From positions 1-45,490 of the forward strand of contig JACQWK010000649.1 of assembly GCA_016209525.1 (NCBI GenBank): a stretch of DNA of 45,490 nucleotides. The letters are read 5' to 3'. The notes under the pieces are model-generated. The model searched no databases. It was not told the DNA's origin and saw only the letters and a list, made by a program, of their open reading frames with translations. The first letter of the stretch is position 1. Each line of letters opens with the position of its first letter. A program made the translations under genes and the position numbers. Positions 7,841-17,002 of the stretch are shown here, piece by piece. The stretch comes from Verrucomicrobiota bacterium. Lineage in GTDB: Bacteria > Verrucomicrobiota > Verrucomicrobiia > Limisphaerales > SIBE01.

Positions 7841-10800
7841 TCAGACCAACGCCCCTTGCGATTCACATTTCCATTCGAACGTGGAAGACTTCACCCGTTG
7901 ATAATTCGCGTCCAGTTCAGCCTGGAGGAGAATCAATGCGGTGAGACGGCGGGCGATTTGGGTCATTTCGCGCGCTTCATCCGGGGTCAATGCGCGCCCC
8001 AGAAGCTTCTCCTCTCGATACGATAGCCACTTCTTGAGGACCTGATAGCCGCCCAGAGTGTAGTCCCACACGGCTTGCGGCACGGCCTCCCAACAAGTGG
8101 AATCATTAAGCCAAACATCGAGTCCATCGCTTCCGTGAGGAGAAAGCCTGCCTTTGGACGGCATGACGATGCCGCCTTTGCCGGCAATGCCCCAGCCCGC
8201 CGTGACCTTCAAATCTGAGCCGTGCAGCTTCGCGACGCGGCGCAATTCTTCGCGGACATTGCCGGTGGTCACGCCGGACACGGGGTTTTCCGGATCGAGC
8301 AAGGCGGCGACCTGTCGGCCCATTTCAGCGCTGGCTTTGAGCACTTCGCGCTTCTTTGGCAATGGGACGCGGGGCCAGTCCTGACGCAGCGCGCCGGCGT
8401 TTTCCAAGCGATAGCCGGGGGCATGCAGCGTGGCGACGATGTGGAAGAACAAGGCTTCGGGCGCGGTACCCAGCTTCGCAAGGTAGCCGGAGGCGAGGGG
8501 TGAAAGGTTTGGCCGCGGCTCGCAGTCGCTGCCTGTGCCGCCGCCGTTCATTTCGTGAGGCGAGAAGAGCTCGGGGGTTTCACGTAGTGCACTTGGCTCG
8601 CGTCGCGCTGGATCGTCGCGGAGGTAAAGTGGAATTCCGCGGGCGCCGCTATCCATGAAATTAAGGTCGGTTAGTAACCGCGTAATAATCGGAGGTTCGA
8701 TCCGGTTCTTCCGCGTCCGCCCCGTAGTAAACAGCCAGATATTGCGGGCGAACACTTGCTCCACGTAATCGCTGCGCCTTTCGTCCAACAGCTTGGTCGC
8801 CGGCTGCCAATAGAGCCAGCGATGGTCGAACGGCCGGTAGGCGTAACGCAGGATGCGCCCTGAGCCGTAGCCCAGCGGCAACAACATCTCGCGAACCTTC
8901 CTGGCTTCAAAGCGTCTGGTCGTTGCCATCAGGCACGCGGCGAATTCCTTCACCTGCTCGTCGCTAACCTTCGGATCGAAGTAACGATGCATTCGCCGTT
9001 CCAGTTCTGTTTGCCGGATGCTGACGAGGGCTTCATCCCGGCTGGTCTTGACGCCGGGATACGACACCGGCAACAAGGCGGGCAGCTTCGGCCACCTGAA
9101 ATAGCCCCGGCTGACGACGCTAGGCACGAACGTTAGACCGAGCTCGGCGCGCGGCCTAAGCTTCATGTAACCTCGCCCGCTCTTCTCCAGGAGCGACTCC
9201 TCGAGGTCCGCCCGTTTGGTCTTTCCCCAGAAGTGCCGGAAGCGCAATTCCTGCGAAGCAGCCGAAGGCGCAAGTCTCTGGCTCTTCCTGCGCTCCTTCT
9301 GAGAGGGAGCTTCCTTACCTCGGTTGCGACGAACAAGCAGCGCGATCGCGGTGCCCACTTGAATGCCTTCGCGATTGAATTCGGTGCTAAAGACGCTTGG
9401 ATCTGGTTTGCCTTCGGGAGTCAGCTTGCCAGTCTTGTATTTGTCGCCATTGAGGCAGTCGATGGCAATCACATCGAAGGCCTGCAGAAAGCGTTCCCTC
9501 ATACCTGGATGGCTCAATCCGTCGAGCCACGAGTAATTAGAGATAAAGCACACGACGCCTTCGCCGGTTTTCTCCGCGATCTGCCGCTCGGCCATGCGGT
9601 AGAACCGCACGTAGAGATCGTTTAGGCCCTGGCCTTGCGGCGATGGGCAGCCCGAGGTATGAACCTCGCGATAAGCGTCGCTCAGGTCGCGCTCTTCGCT
9701 CACCGCGATGCCGGCAAACCCGCTGTACGGCGGATTACCGATAATGACGAGGATCCGCTTGTCTTGCTTGACGTGATTGGCGGCATCGCGCTCGGCTTCA
9801 AGTTCGCGCATCACGATCTGTTTTGGATCACGCGCGGGTACCCAGCCGGTGAGGGCGTTGGTGAGATAGACGGCGGCGCGTTCCTGGTCGCGCTCTTCCA
9901 GCGGCGCTCCCAGCTTTTGCAGCAGCAAGCCGAGTTGGAGGTGGGAAATGACGAACGGTGCCGGCAGCAACTCGAAGCCGAAGATTCGCTCGCGCACGGC
10001 TTTCTTCACTTCGAAGGCCGCTTGGCTTTCGCCCAGTGCCGCTTCCTCGGCGTGATATTGGTGGATTTTACGCAGCGTCTCAACCAGATAAGCACCGGTG
10101 CCACAGCACGGATCAAGCACCAGCACGCCGGGATCCGCCAGGCCGGCGGGCAGCCCGAACTGCTCGCGCAACGTCCGGTCCACGCGCGCGACCATGTAGC
10201 GGACGATTTCCTCCGGCGTGTACCAGACGCCAAAATCCTCGCGAAGTTGCGGATCGAAGGCTTCAAGGAACGGTTCGTAAAAGTACTGAACGGCGTGTTC
10301 TTCGGCGAAGCGCTCGAAGAAGGCTGGGCGGACAACACGGTGCAGCGTGGCCGCGGCCCAATCGAGCGGCTCCTCCAGATGCAGTCCGGCGACGTTCGCG
10401 GGGCTGGCCAGTTCGTGAAACAGGCGCTGGAGCACCGGGAGGCGAAGATTGAAGGCCGACGTGCGCCACTCGAAGCGATCCGTCCGCGCGGGCCTTTCCT
10501 TGTGCCACAGTACCCAGGCGGAAAACACCCCGTAGAAAAGCGTCTGCACCAGTGTCGAACGAAAGAAGTGCAAGCCGCGCTCGCTCTCGATCGTCAGGCC
10601 GAGCGCATGCTCCAGCGCGGCGCGAAGATTCTTGAGCGCGTCGAGTTCGGCGCTTTCCACGCGGCGAAGCGCGGCGCGAGCGTAGCTGGCGAGGAAGAAC
10701 GCCAAGTCCTGTGGATTTTCCAGCGGCGCGGGGGTGAGCATCACCCGCTGCAAGAAATCGATGAGCGCCGGGCCGAATTGTTCCGCCGACTTGCGCGGAT

Positions 10801-11269
10801 GCGCCGCGAGTTGCCAGAACGCGGACTCGCTTTCAGCAAAGCAGAATCGTTCGCCTCGGACGATTCGTCCGTTTTCGCCTCGCGTGAGAAGCAAGAACGA
10901 ACGGTAGTTGGTCACAAGCGCCTGGCCGTAGTGTTTGGCGTAGCCGCGCACCTGTTCGGTTTCGGCGACCGCCAACAAGTCGGCGTCCACGGCTTTCACT
11001 TCGATCACCCCGCGCGAGGGGGTGAGACCACGCAGCGGCTCGTCTTCGGGTGAGCCTTTGAGCTGGTCCGGCGTGAAGAAACCGCCATCGGGACAGCCCG
11101 CGCCGCTGTTGTTGAGCTGAATCAGACAGCGGACTTTGGGCTTGAGCGGGTGGCCGGCAGCGTTGAGAAGATTGGCCAGCGCCGGGTAGCCGGAGGTCTC
11201 TTTTGCGACTGCGCCGGATGCGCGCAGGGCGGCGAGTTCTTCAAGATAACTCTCCAACGGGCTCGTCAT
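7841..11269 (-). CDS. Single-chain N6-adenine methyltransferase/restriction enzyme (Type ISP / Type IIG-like, no helicase)
   Basis: MTase motif I DPCCGTGAYL, motif IV NPPYSGF; N-terminal PDGGFF...GVIEVKA resembles PD-(D/E)XK; C-terminal YRPFDHRWLYW / VWDYTLGGYQVLKKWLSYRE matches Type ISP specificity regions. Confidence 0.88.
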   Translation of the reverse strand: MTSPLESYLEELAALRASGAVAKETSGYPALANLLNAAGHPLKPKVRCLIQLNNSGAGCPDGGFFTPDQLKGSPEDEPLRGLTPSRGVIEVKAVDADLLAVAETEQVRGYAKHYGQALVTNYRSFLLLTRGENGRIVRGERFCFAESESAFWQLAAHPRKSAEQFGPALIDFLQRVMLTPAPLENPQDLAFFLASYARAALRRVESAELDALKNLRAALEHALGLTIESERGLHFFRSTLVQTLFYGVFSAWVLWHKERPARTDRFEWRTSAFNLRLPVLQRLFHELASPANVAGLHLEEPLDWAAATLHRVVRPAFFERFAEEHAVQYFYEPFLEAFDPQLREDFGVWYTPEEIVRYMVARVDRTLREQFGLPAGLADPGVLVLDPCCGTGAYLVETLRKIHQYHAEEAALGESQAAFEVKKAVRERIFGFELLPAPFVISHLQLGLLLQKLGAPLEERDQERAAVYLTNALTGWVPARDPKQIVMRELEAERDAANHVKQDKRILVIIGNPPYSGFAGIAVSEERDLSDAYREVHTSGCPSPQGQGLNDLYVRFYRMAERQIAEKTGEGVVCFISNYSWLDGLSHPGMRERFLQAFDVIAIDCLNGDKYKTGKLTPEGKPDPSVFSTEFNREGIQVGTAIALLVRRNRGKEAPSQKERRKSQRLAPSAASQELRFRHFWGKTKRADLEESLLEKSGRGYMKLRPRAELGLTFVPSVVSRGYFRWPKLPALLPVSYPGVKTSRDEALVSIRQTELERRMHRYFDPKVSDEQVKEFAACLMATTRRFEARKVREMLLPLGYGSGRILRYAYRPFDHRWLYWQPATKLLDERRSDYVEQVFARNIWLFTTGRTRKNRIEPPIITRLLTDLNFMDSGARGIPLYLRDDPARREPSALRETPELFSPHEMNGGGTGSDCEPRPNLSPLASGYLAKLGTAPEALFFHIVATLHAPGYRLENAGALRQDWPRVPLPKKREVLKASAEMGRQVAALLDPENPVSGVTTGNVREELRRVAKLHGSDLKVTAGWGIAGKGGIVMPSKGRLSPHGSDGLDVWLNDSTCWEAVPQAVWDYTLGGYQVLKKWLSYREEKLLGRALTPDEAREMTQIARRLTALILLQAELDANYQRVKSSTFEWKCESQGALV

Positions 11270-11347
11270 GTGAACGTTCGTGGAGTGTGCTTGGTAAGAT
11301 CGGGAGCGTCAATGTGCTGGTTACATTGGAGTGAATGCCGTGCAAGT

Positions 11348-11977
11348 TCACACCTTCAATGCTTTTCCCATGTAAATGCAGCCATCGTCCCCCGAGCCGA
11401 TTCGGATCAACTCCCAGAAGCCGAGACGCGTGTAGAATCCAACCGCGGGCGTGTTGAGCGTGCTCACGCCCAGATGCGCGCCTGGAGAACCACGGCGGCG
11501 AAGTGTCGCAATTACGTGTTCGAGCATCCGCCGCCCATAACCGCGGCCCCGCGCCCGTTCCAATAGATCGATGTGCAGATGGGAAGGATAAGCGTCGTAC
11601 GGTTCTGGGCAGAAGTAATCCGGGTGATGATACCCGTGATAAACCTGCTGAACCCGGGTCCACTGGCTTGGCTCGCCTTGCGGCGCAGGAAATCGGGCGC
11701 ACAGATTGGGACGCCACTCCGACTCATAGCGTGCGTAAAAGGTTCGCGAATCCAAGGCGCCGAGGGCGTAACCACAAACGCCTTGCTCGTCTTCCAGAAT
11801 GAGACTCAGCTCCGGCTCATACGCGAGATACGGCCCGACAAAAATTCGGCCCAACGCGTCGGGATCTTCGCGGTAGTACGGTTCGCCATCCTTGCCGTGG
11901 TCGCCGGTCTTCAGGCAAACGTAGTAGGCGCCCGGTTCATCGCCAGGCCGAGCGGGGCGAATGGTGAAATCGCTCAT
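11348..11977 (-). CDS. GNAT N-acetyltransferase resembling the HAT-like domain of O-GlcNAcase
   Basis: IRPARPGDEPGAYYVCLKTGDHG, FVGPYLAYEPELSLILEDEQGVCGYALGALD, RARGRGYGRRMLEHVI, NTPAVGFYTRLGF. Confidence 0.88.
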   Translation of the reverse strand: MSDFTIRPARPGDEPGAYYVCLKTGDHGKDGEPYYREDPDALGRIFVGPYLAYEPELSLILEDEQGVCGYALGALDSRTFYARYESEWRPNLCARFPAPQGEPSQWTRVQQVYHGYHHPDYFCPEPYDAYPSHLHIDLLERARGRGYGRRMLEHVIATLRRRGSPGAHLGVSTLNTPAVGFYTRLGFWELIRIGSGDDGCIYMGKALKV

Positions 11978-12150
11978 GGGGTAGGAATCGGTGAAGGTTC
12001 GAGTTGATGGTCAGTATGCGCCATCCCGCGGCCTAGCAGCGGCGATCGCTTTTTAGTGGTGCAGTCTGAATTTTCGAGTCAAGACCGAGCTTCGTTTGTC
12101 TGCGCACGTTGGGCGCATATCAATTGCCTGGATCTGCAGACTCGGATTTC

Positions 12151-12304
12151 ATTAGCACCCGGCTTCAGCCGGGTGGTCTTGAAGGCCACGATCGGGAAAC
12201 GGTTTCCGACCGTTTTCCTCGGTGCGCGAGTCTTTCTCAAAAGCCGTTAAAAACGGCCACACGCTGCACTTTCGGTGAACACCGGGCTTAAGCCCGGTGC
12301 TAAT
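12151..12304. repeat. Inverted element 'ATTAGCACCCGGCTTCAGCCGGGT ... ACCGGGCTTAAGCCCGGTGCTAAT'
   Basis: Terminal inverted ATTAGCACC/GGTGCTAAT plus inner hairpins; lies between the GH84 and GNAT genes. Confidence 0.85.
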
Positions 12305-12328
12305 CAAATCCAGAGCTACGGCTCGAAT

Positions 12329-13696
12329 TCACGCTGTCCCGCAACGGAACGTCCCATTGGCTTGCTGGACTAACAATCGTTGCAGCCGAGCTGCCATCCC
12401 GCCACGATACGTGCCGGCCAAGTGGAAATCCGAATTGAATGAAGCGTCGCCTGAAGTCCCGGGATGTTCGGACTTGAATTCAACGTAACGCTCCAGCAAA
12501 TCGAGCTCTTCCCGGAGTTCCCAGATGCGGCGGCTCAACGCGTGGAACAATGGGCGCTGACGAAGTTCGGTCATCCGGACGCAGAACTCACGCAACCGCG
12601 CGGCTAGTCGCCGTAGAGCCGAGGCTCCGTCACCCCATTCGGCGGGATCGCGGTCGAGCAATGTCTGCGCGAGGCCGCAGAGTTCCTCGGCCTCCGGACC
12701 TTCCTCATGGGGCAAATAATAGCAGTCTCCGAAGAGGATCAAGTCCTCCAGCGTCACGGGCTGGCCGATGGTCGCGAACCGGGGCAGCCATTCTTGCAAG
12801 GCCGCCAAGTAGGCTTGGCGGGCATCCCAGTTGCCCTCGCAACGCACGAACGCAGCGAGCGTGCGGAGCGGCACGTAATTCAGCGGAAACTCGCAGTTCG
12901 GATTGCTGAGCAAGCCGCTCACGACGCCGCGCAATTCCGGCGGACGTCCGGCGTAGGGACCGCAGAAAAACCGGCGGCCATCATAATCGTTGGCGTGCAG
13001 ATTGTCCCAGATGAGCGGCTTCCGGCGGAGCACCGCCCCCAATTCTTTCGCGTGCGCCGCCGTGATCTCCCGGGAAATGATTTCGGGCCCCGTCCAAAAG
13101 ACATCGATTCCCGGCAACAACTCCCGTCCGAGCGTAGCCAGGTAATCTTCCCCGCCGAGTTTGCGTTCTGCCATCCGACCGCAATAGGCCGTTGGACAGA
13201 ACAGGAAGCGGCCATCAGGAGAACTCGCGCGAGTCCATTGGAACAGGGTATTCGCCACGTGGCATTGCGCTGAGGCCAGCGAGCCCCAACGCTTGACGTC
13301 TTCGGCATTCATGCAGTCGGGAATGTCATCGAAGAGCAATGCGAAATGCCGGCATCCCAACGACAGCATTTGTTCAAAACGCTTCGCCAAGCATTCGAGG
13401 TCGGCTTCGTTCCCGTAGTGGAGGTCCAATCCGGGGCTGAGCGCATAGATGAAGAGGATGTCCCGCTGCCGGCAAGCACGAACCAGGTCTCCAAGCGGTT
13501 CGGCTTCCGATGTGGAATAGAGCTCGCGCCAGACGGCGCGGTGTTTCAGGTCGTCCTTGGGCGCATAAAGATAAGTGTTCAAACCCCAAGCAGCCATCCA
13601 ATCGAACAACTCGAAGCGTTCGGCCTGCGACCAAGGCTGTCCGTAGAAGCCTTCGATCACTCCGGCCAGGAAGTCTCCTGTCCCGCATTGTGCCAT
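12329..13696 (-). CDS. Beta-N-acetylglucosaminidase, GH84, O-GlcNAcase-like
   Basis: GVIEGFYGQPWSQAERFELFDWMAAWGLNTYLYAPKDDLKHR, FALLFDDIPD (catalytic Asp pair), FLFCPTAYCG, WDNLHANDYDGRRFFCGPY, NPNCEFPLNYV. ATG at 13696 preferred over TTG at 13705. Confidence 0.93.
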   Translation of the reverse strand: MAQCGTGDFLAGVIEGFYGQPWSQAERFELFDWMAAWGLNTYLYAPKDDLKHRAVWRELYSTSEAEPLGDLVRACRQRDILFIYALSPGLDLHYGNEADLECLAKRFEQMLSLGCRHFALLFDDIPDCMNAEDVKRWGSLASAQCHVANTLFQWTRASSPDGRFLFCPTAYCGRMAERKLGGEDYLATLGRELLPGIDVFWTGPEIISREITAAHAKELGAVLRRKPLIWDNLHANDYDGRRFFCGPYAGRPPELRGVVSGLLSNPNCEFPLNYVPLRTLAAFVRCEGNWDARQAYLAALQEWLPRFATIGQPVTLEDLILFGDCYYLPHEEGPEAEELCGLAQTLLDRDPAEWGDGASALRRLAARLREFCVRMTELRQRPLFHALSRRIWELREELDLLERYVEFKSEHPGTSGDASFNSDFHLAGTYRGGMAARLQRLLVQQANGTFRCGTA

Positions 13697-13701
13697 GCTT
13701 G

Positions 13702-14661
13702 TCAACCCAGCAACTGCTCGAGGCCACGACGTTCCGCCAACGTCATGGGGGTCAATTCGCGGACAATGCGCACATTGGTCATCAGTTGCTCGATCGACGC
13801 CACGCCGATCACCGCCACGGAGATCGGCAGGCTCAGCGTGTACCGGATCAGCGACGAGGCCTCGACCTGGTGGGCCGTTTCATCGTGGTAAGGCCGGAGG
13901 ACTTTCTGCAGCGGATTCCCGGCCACCAAACAGCCGTTGCCGCCGCCCATGACTTTCATCGCGATGACGCCCATTTGCTTTCGATTTGCCAACGGAAGCA
14001 AGCCCTCCCGGTAAGCCTGCCGCCGCGACACGGGATTCAACGTGGTGAGGATCGTGTCGAACTCGTAGCGTTCGACGGCTTCAAGGAGTCTGGCGGCGCT
14101 GTCATGTCCGGTCAGCCCGATGAAACGGGTGACTTTTTGGTCGCGCAGTTTTCGCAGCGCGGTCAGCACTCCGCCGGGTTTTTCCCACGCATCGAGATCT
14201 TCATTGGCGGAGATGCCGTGGATCTGGATCAAGTCCACGCGGTCCGTGCGCAGGCGTTTCAGGCTCTGCTCAAGGCTTCGAAACGTGCCATCGTGGGTCC
14301 GGTCTCCGGTTTTGCTAGCAAGGAAAACTTCTCCGCGGCGCCGGGCCAGCACTTGCCCGTAGTTGGTTTCCGATTGGCCGTTGTTGTACGACGGGGCCGT
14401 GTCGAAGTAGGTGATGCCCAAGTCCAGGGCGGTTTCGGCCAGCGCCACCGGATCGTGCGCGGCCGAGGGCGGGAGTTGCATTCCAATAACACCTCCCAGG
14501 GCCAGCGTGCTCACCTTTATGCCGGTCTGGCCGAGCGGACGCTGAGGCAACTTCGCGCGAGCCGCGGCTGGCGGCGGCGAATTCTCCGCAGCGAAGGCGG
14601 GCAATGATCCGCTTGCCGCGCAAACGGCGGTCACTGATTTGAGGAATTTACGTCGATTCAT
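13702..14661 (-). CDS. Aldo/keto reductase, Tat-type signal
   Basis: MNRRKFLKSVTAV leader; RPLGQTGIKVSTLALGG, GITYFDTAPSYNNGQSE, DRVDLIQIHG. Confidence 0.92.
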   Translation of the reverse strand: MNRRKFLKSVTAVCAASGSLPAFAAENSPPPAAARAKLPQRPLGQTGIKVSTLALGGVIGMQLPPSAAHDPVALAETALDLGITYFDTAPSYNNGQSETNYGQVLARRRGEVFLASKTGDRTHDGTFRSLEQSLKRLRTDRVDLIQIHGISANEDLDAWEKPGGVLTALRKLRDQKVTRFIGLTGHDSAARLLEAVERYEFDTILTTLNPVSRRQAYREGLLPLANRKQMGVIAMKVMGGGNGCLVAGNPLQKVLRPYHDETAHQVEASSLIRYTLSLPISVAVIGVASIEQLMTNVRIVRELTPMTLAERRGLEQLLG

Positions 14662-14664
14662 AAG

Positions 14665-15135
14665 TCACTTCTCCGGCTGCGCCTCGAGGAAAACCGTCTG
14701 CCGATCTCCGTCCGAGAACGAGATCAGAGCCTTGAGCGGCTCGGTGCCCGTGTTCACCAGATTGTGTTTCACGCCGGCGGGAATGCGGATGGTCATCCCT
14801 GCCTTCAACTCGATGGTGCGGCCGTTGTAGCTTTGCAGCCCGCGGCCAGCCAGGACGTGAAGCACTTCCTCGCAGTTGGGGTGGAAATGCACCGGGTTCC
14901 GTTGGCCTGGGAGGATCGTCGCGATGCCGACGGTCTGTGCCGCGCCGGGAGAAAGTCTGCCGTTGCACAACCATTGGAGCGTGCCCCAAGAGTTCTTCTC
15001 CACGGGAAGTTGCGCGGTGTCGGTGACCTTGTCGGTCCAATCTGCGGGAATTGTCGTGGTCTGCATTTTTTGATCTCCGGCGGCGCCCGCGAGCCACAAG
15101 CAGAGCGCCGAAGCAATGACGGTGAATCCTTTCAT
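14665..15135 (-). CDS. Secreted cupin-domain protein
   Basis: MKGFTVIASALCLWLAGAAG signal; PVHFHPNCEEVLHVLAGRG...IRIPAGVKHNLVNTG cupin motifs. Confidence 0.86.
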   Translation of the reverse strand: MKGFTVIASALCLWLAGAAGDQKMQTTTIPADWTDKVTDTAQLPVEKNSWGTLQWLCNGRLSPGAAQTVGIATILPGQRNPVHFHPNCEEVLHVLAGRGLQSYNGRTIELKAGMTIRIPAGVKHNLVNTGTEPLKALISFSDGDRQTVFLEAQPEK

Positions 15136-15403
15136 GCGGTTTGATGTTGGTTTGCCGCAGAGTACCACTGAGTTCGGGCACGGCAACGGCAAATTCCATT
15201 GGCGCTAAGTTAGGAGGATCAGCAATTCTCTCCATGAACCCTCTCGTTCGGAGTCCGGCCTTCAGACGGCGAGGCTGACGGAGTTCCGGCGCGGCGTATT
15301 GGTCGAGCGCCCGCCGGCTCAAGCCGGGGCTCCAAACCCAAGGCCCAGGTTTATAGTCCCAATGCGCCTCCAAAGTTGGAGGTCGAAGCTGCCCATGAAC
15401 CTC

Positions 15404-15478
15404 GAAGCGCCGGTCTCCGATCCGGCGCGAAGCCCAGTGAACAAATAATCGCGCCGGATCGGAGACCGGCGCTCCGGA
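15404..15478. repeat. Hairpin element 'GCGCCGGTCTCCGATCCGGCGCG ... CGCGCCGGATCGGAGACCGGCGC'
   Basis: Near-perfect inverted repeat; related copies at 23558-23632 and 25692-25765. Confidence 0.9.
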
Positions 15479-15556
15479 TCAAGGGTGCGCATGGGCAGAA
15501 TTACCGTGGCGAGATGCCACCTTCTTGGCGCGTTTGCCAGGGCCCCGAATCAGCAA

Positions 15557-16693
15557 TCACGGGACGGGCTCCCCGAAAACCACCCCTGCGAGGTGGTGCG
15601 CGATCTGGCCGGAAACGGCAAATTGGTAGTTGCTCAGGACAATCACCACCACCTTGTCCAAAGGATACCGTTCAATGAACGTCGAGAAACCGCTGATTCC
15701 CCCGCCGTGTTCGGCGCACTTCCGTCCGAACCGCTGGCGAATGACCCATCCGTAGCCGTAACCGCCTTTTTCCGGCGTGAACATGGCCTCCAGGCTTTTC
15801 TTGGAGACAAAGCGGTTGCGATCGAGCGCCTGGTTCCACACCAGAAGGTCCTCGACAGTCGAGTAGAGCGCTCCGGCGGCGTGCGGCGTGTCCATTTCGA
15901 AGTAAACGCAGTTTGCTAATTGGCCGTCGCGCTTGGCGTATCCAGAAGCTCGGTGTCTGAGGACCATCCATGGGTGGTCGTACCCGCTGTTCTCCATTCT
16001 CAAGGGCTTGAAAATTCTCTCCCGCAGGAAGGACTCGTAACTTTGGCCGGACGCGCGTTCGATGATGTAGCCCAAAAGCACGTAACCCGAATTCGAGTAT
16101 TTGAAACGGCTGCCTGGATCGAATTCGAGCGGTTTATCGCGAAATCGATTCACCGTATTCGTAACCGTGGTCGGCAGGCGTTCGAACTGCTCGTTGTCCG
16201 GGAACTCGGTGAAACCGGGAATCCCGGATGAATGAGTCAACAGGTGGTGGATGGTGATAGGCTTCCAGGCTTCAGGGCAATCGGGAACATGCCGGCAGAC
16301 AGGGTCCCGAACACTCAGCTTGCCGTCTTCCTGCAAGAGCAAAATCGACATGGCCGTAAACTGTTTCGTCAGCGAGCCCAGGCGGAACTTGGTTTGCGGC
16401 GTGTTCGGAATCTCGTGTTCGCGGTTCGCGAGACTGTAGCCTTGGCTGACGAGCACTTCGCCATCTCGCGCGATGAGGATCGAGCCGCTGAATTGGCCTG
16501 CTTTGGCCAACTTCTCCATGTAACGGTTCACCTTGGAGGAGAGATCTTCGTCGTCAGACGCCGCGAGGCAAACAACCGCGACCTGTAAGACGAAGAGCCC
16601 TTTCCAAATCTGATGGAAAACCTGAGAGACACGGCTTTCCGTGAACCGACGAACCGGAGCGCGGGCGGTTCGCCCGCGAGTTTCGGAGTTCAT
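15557..16693 (-). CDS. Serine hydrolase (beta-lactamase/class C-like)
   Basis: FRLGSLTKQFTAMSILLLQEDGKLSVRDPV (SxxK), FKYSNSGYVLLGYIIE (YxN), EHGGGISGF. Start chosen at 16693; longer ORF upstream is repeat read-through. Confidence 0.87.
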   Translation of the reverse strand: MNSETRGRTARAPVRRFTESRVSQVFHQIWKGLFVLQVAVVCLAASDDEDLSSKVNRYMEKLAKAGQFSGSILIARDGEVLVSQGYSLANREHEIPNTPQTKFRLGSLTKQFTAMSILLLQEDGKLSVRDPVCRHVPDCPEAWKPITIHHLLTHSSGIPGFTEFPDNEQFERLPTTVTNTVNRFRDKPLEFDPGSRFKYSNSGYVLLGYIIERASGQSYESFLRERIFKPLRMENSGYDHPWMVLRHRASGYAKRDGQLANCVYFEMDTPHAAGALYSTVEDLLVWNQALDRNRFVSKKSLEAMFTPEKGGYGYGWVIRQRFGRKCAEHGGGISGFSTFIERYPLDKVVVIVLSNYQFAVSGQIAHHLAGVVFGEPVP

Positions 16694-16729
16694 CCCGAAG
16701 GTGCGGGCGAGCCGCCCGCGCTCCGATCC
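16656..16729. repeat. Hairpin 'GGAGCGCGGGCGGTTCGCCCGCG ... GCGGGCGAGCCGCCCGCGCTCC'
   Basis: Inverted repeat; overlaps the predicted 5' end of the serine hydrolase gene. Confidence 0.85.
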
Positions 16730-16781
16730 GATCGTCGGTTCAAGGCTCCAATGCTCGACTTCGTGATCGTTGAGTCTCTCC

Positions 16782-16878
16782 ATGAACCGACCCACCCCTG
16801 CACTCCTCCCAGGAGGGGAACCTGCAATCGGCGCACGCAACGTAGCTCCCCTCCTGGGAGGGGAAGGGGTGGGTTCAT
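16782..16878. repeat. Hairpin 'ATGAACC..ACCCACCCCT..CTCCTCCCAGGAGGGGA ... CCCCTCCTGGGAGGGGAAGGGGTGGGTTCAT'
   Basis: Inverted terminal arms and inner palindromes read directly. Confidence 0.85.
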
Positions 16879-17002
16879 GGTCCCAATGCGCGCCAAATTT
16901 GGCGTGGGGGGTTTCCACGAACATGATTGTCTTCGTCGTGTTCATGACACTCTTGGAGCAACGGTAATCGGTCAGTCTGGCCCAGCGAGAGAGCGGCCAT
17001 TT

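Noticed and set aside
6576-7901. 441-aa plus-strand ORF
   Set aside because: Antisense to the DegT aminotransferase.
9635-11053. 472-aa plus-strand ORF
   Set aside because: Antisense shadow of the RM/methyltransferase gene; no recognisable motifs.
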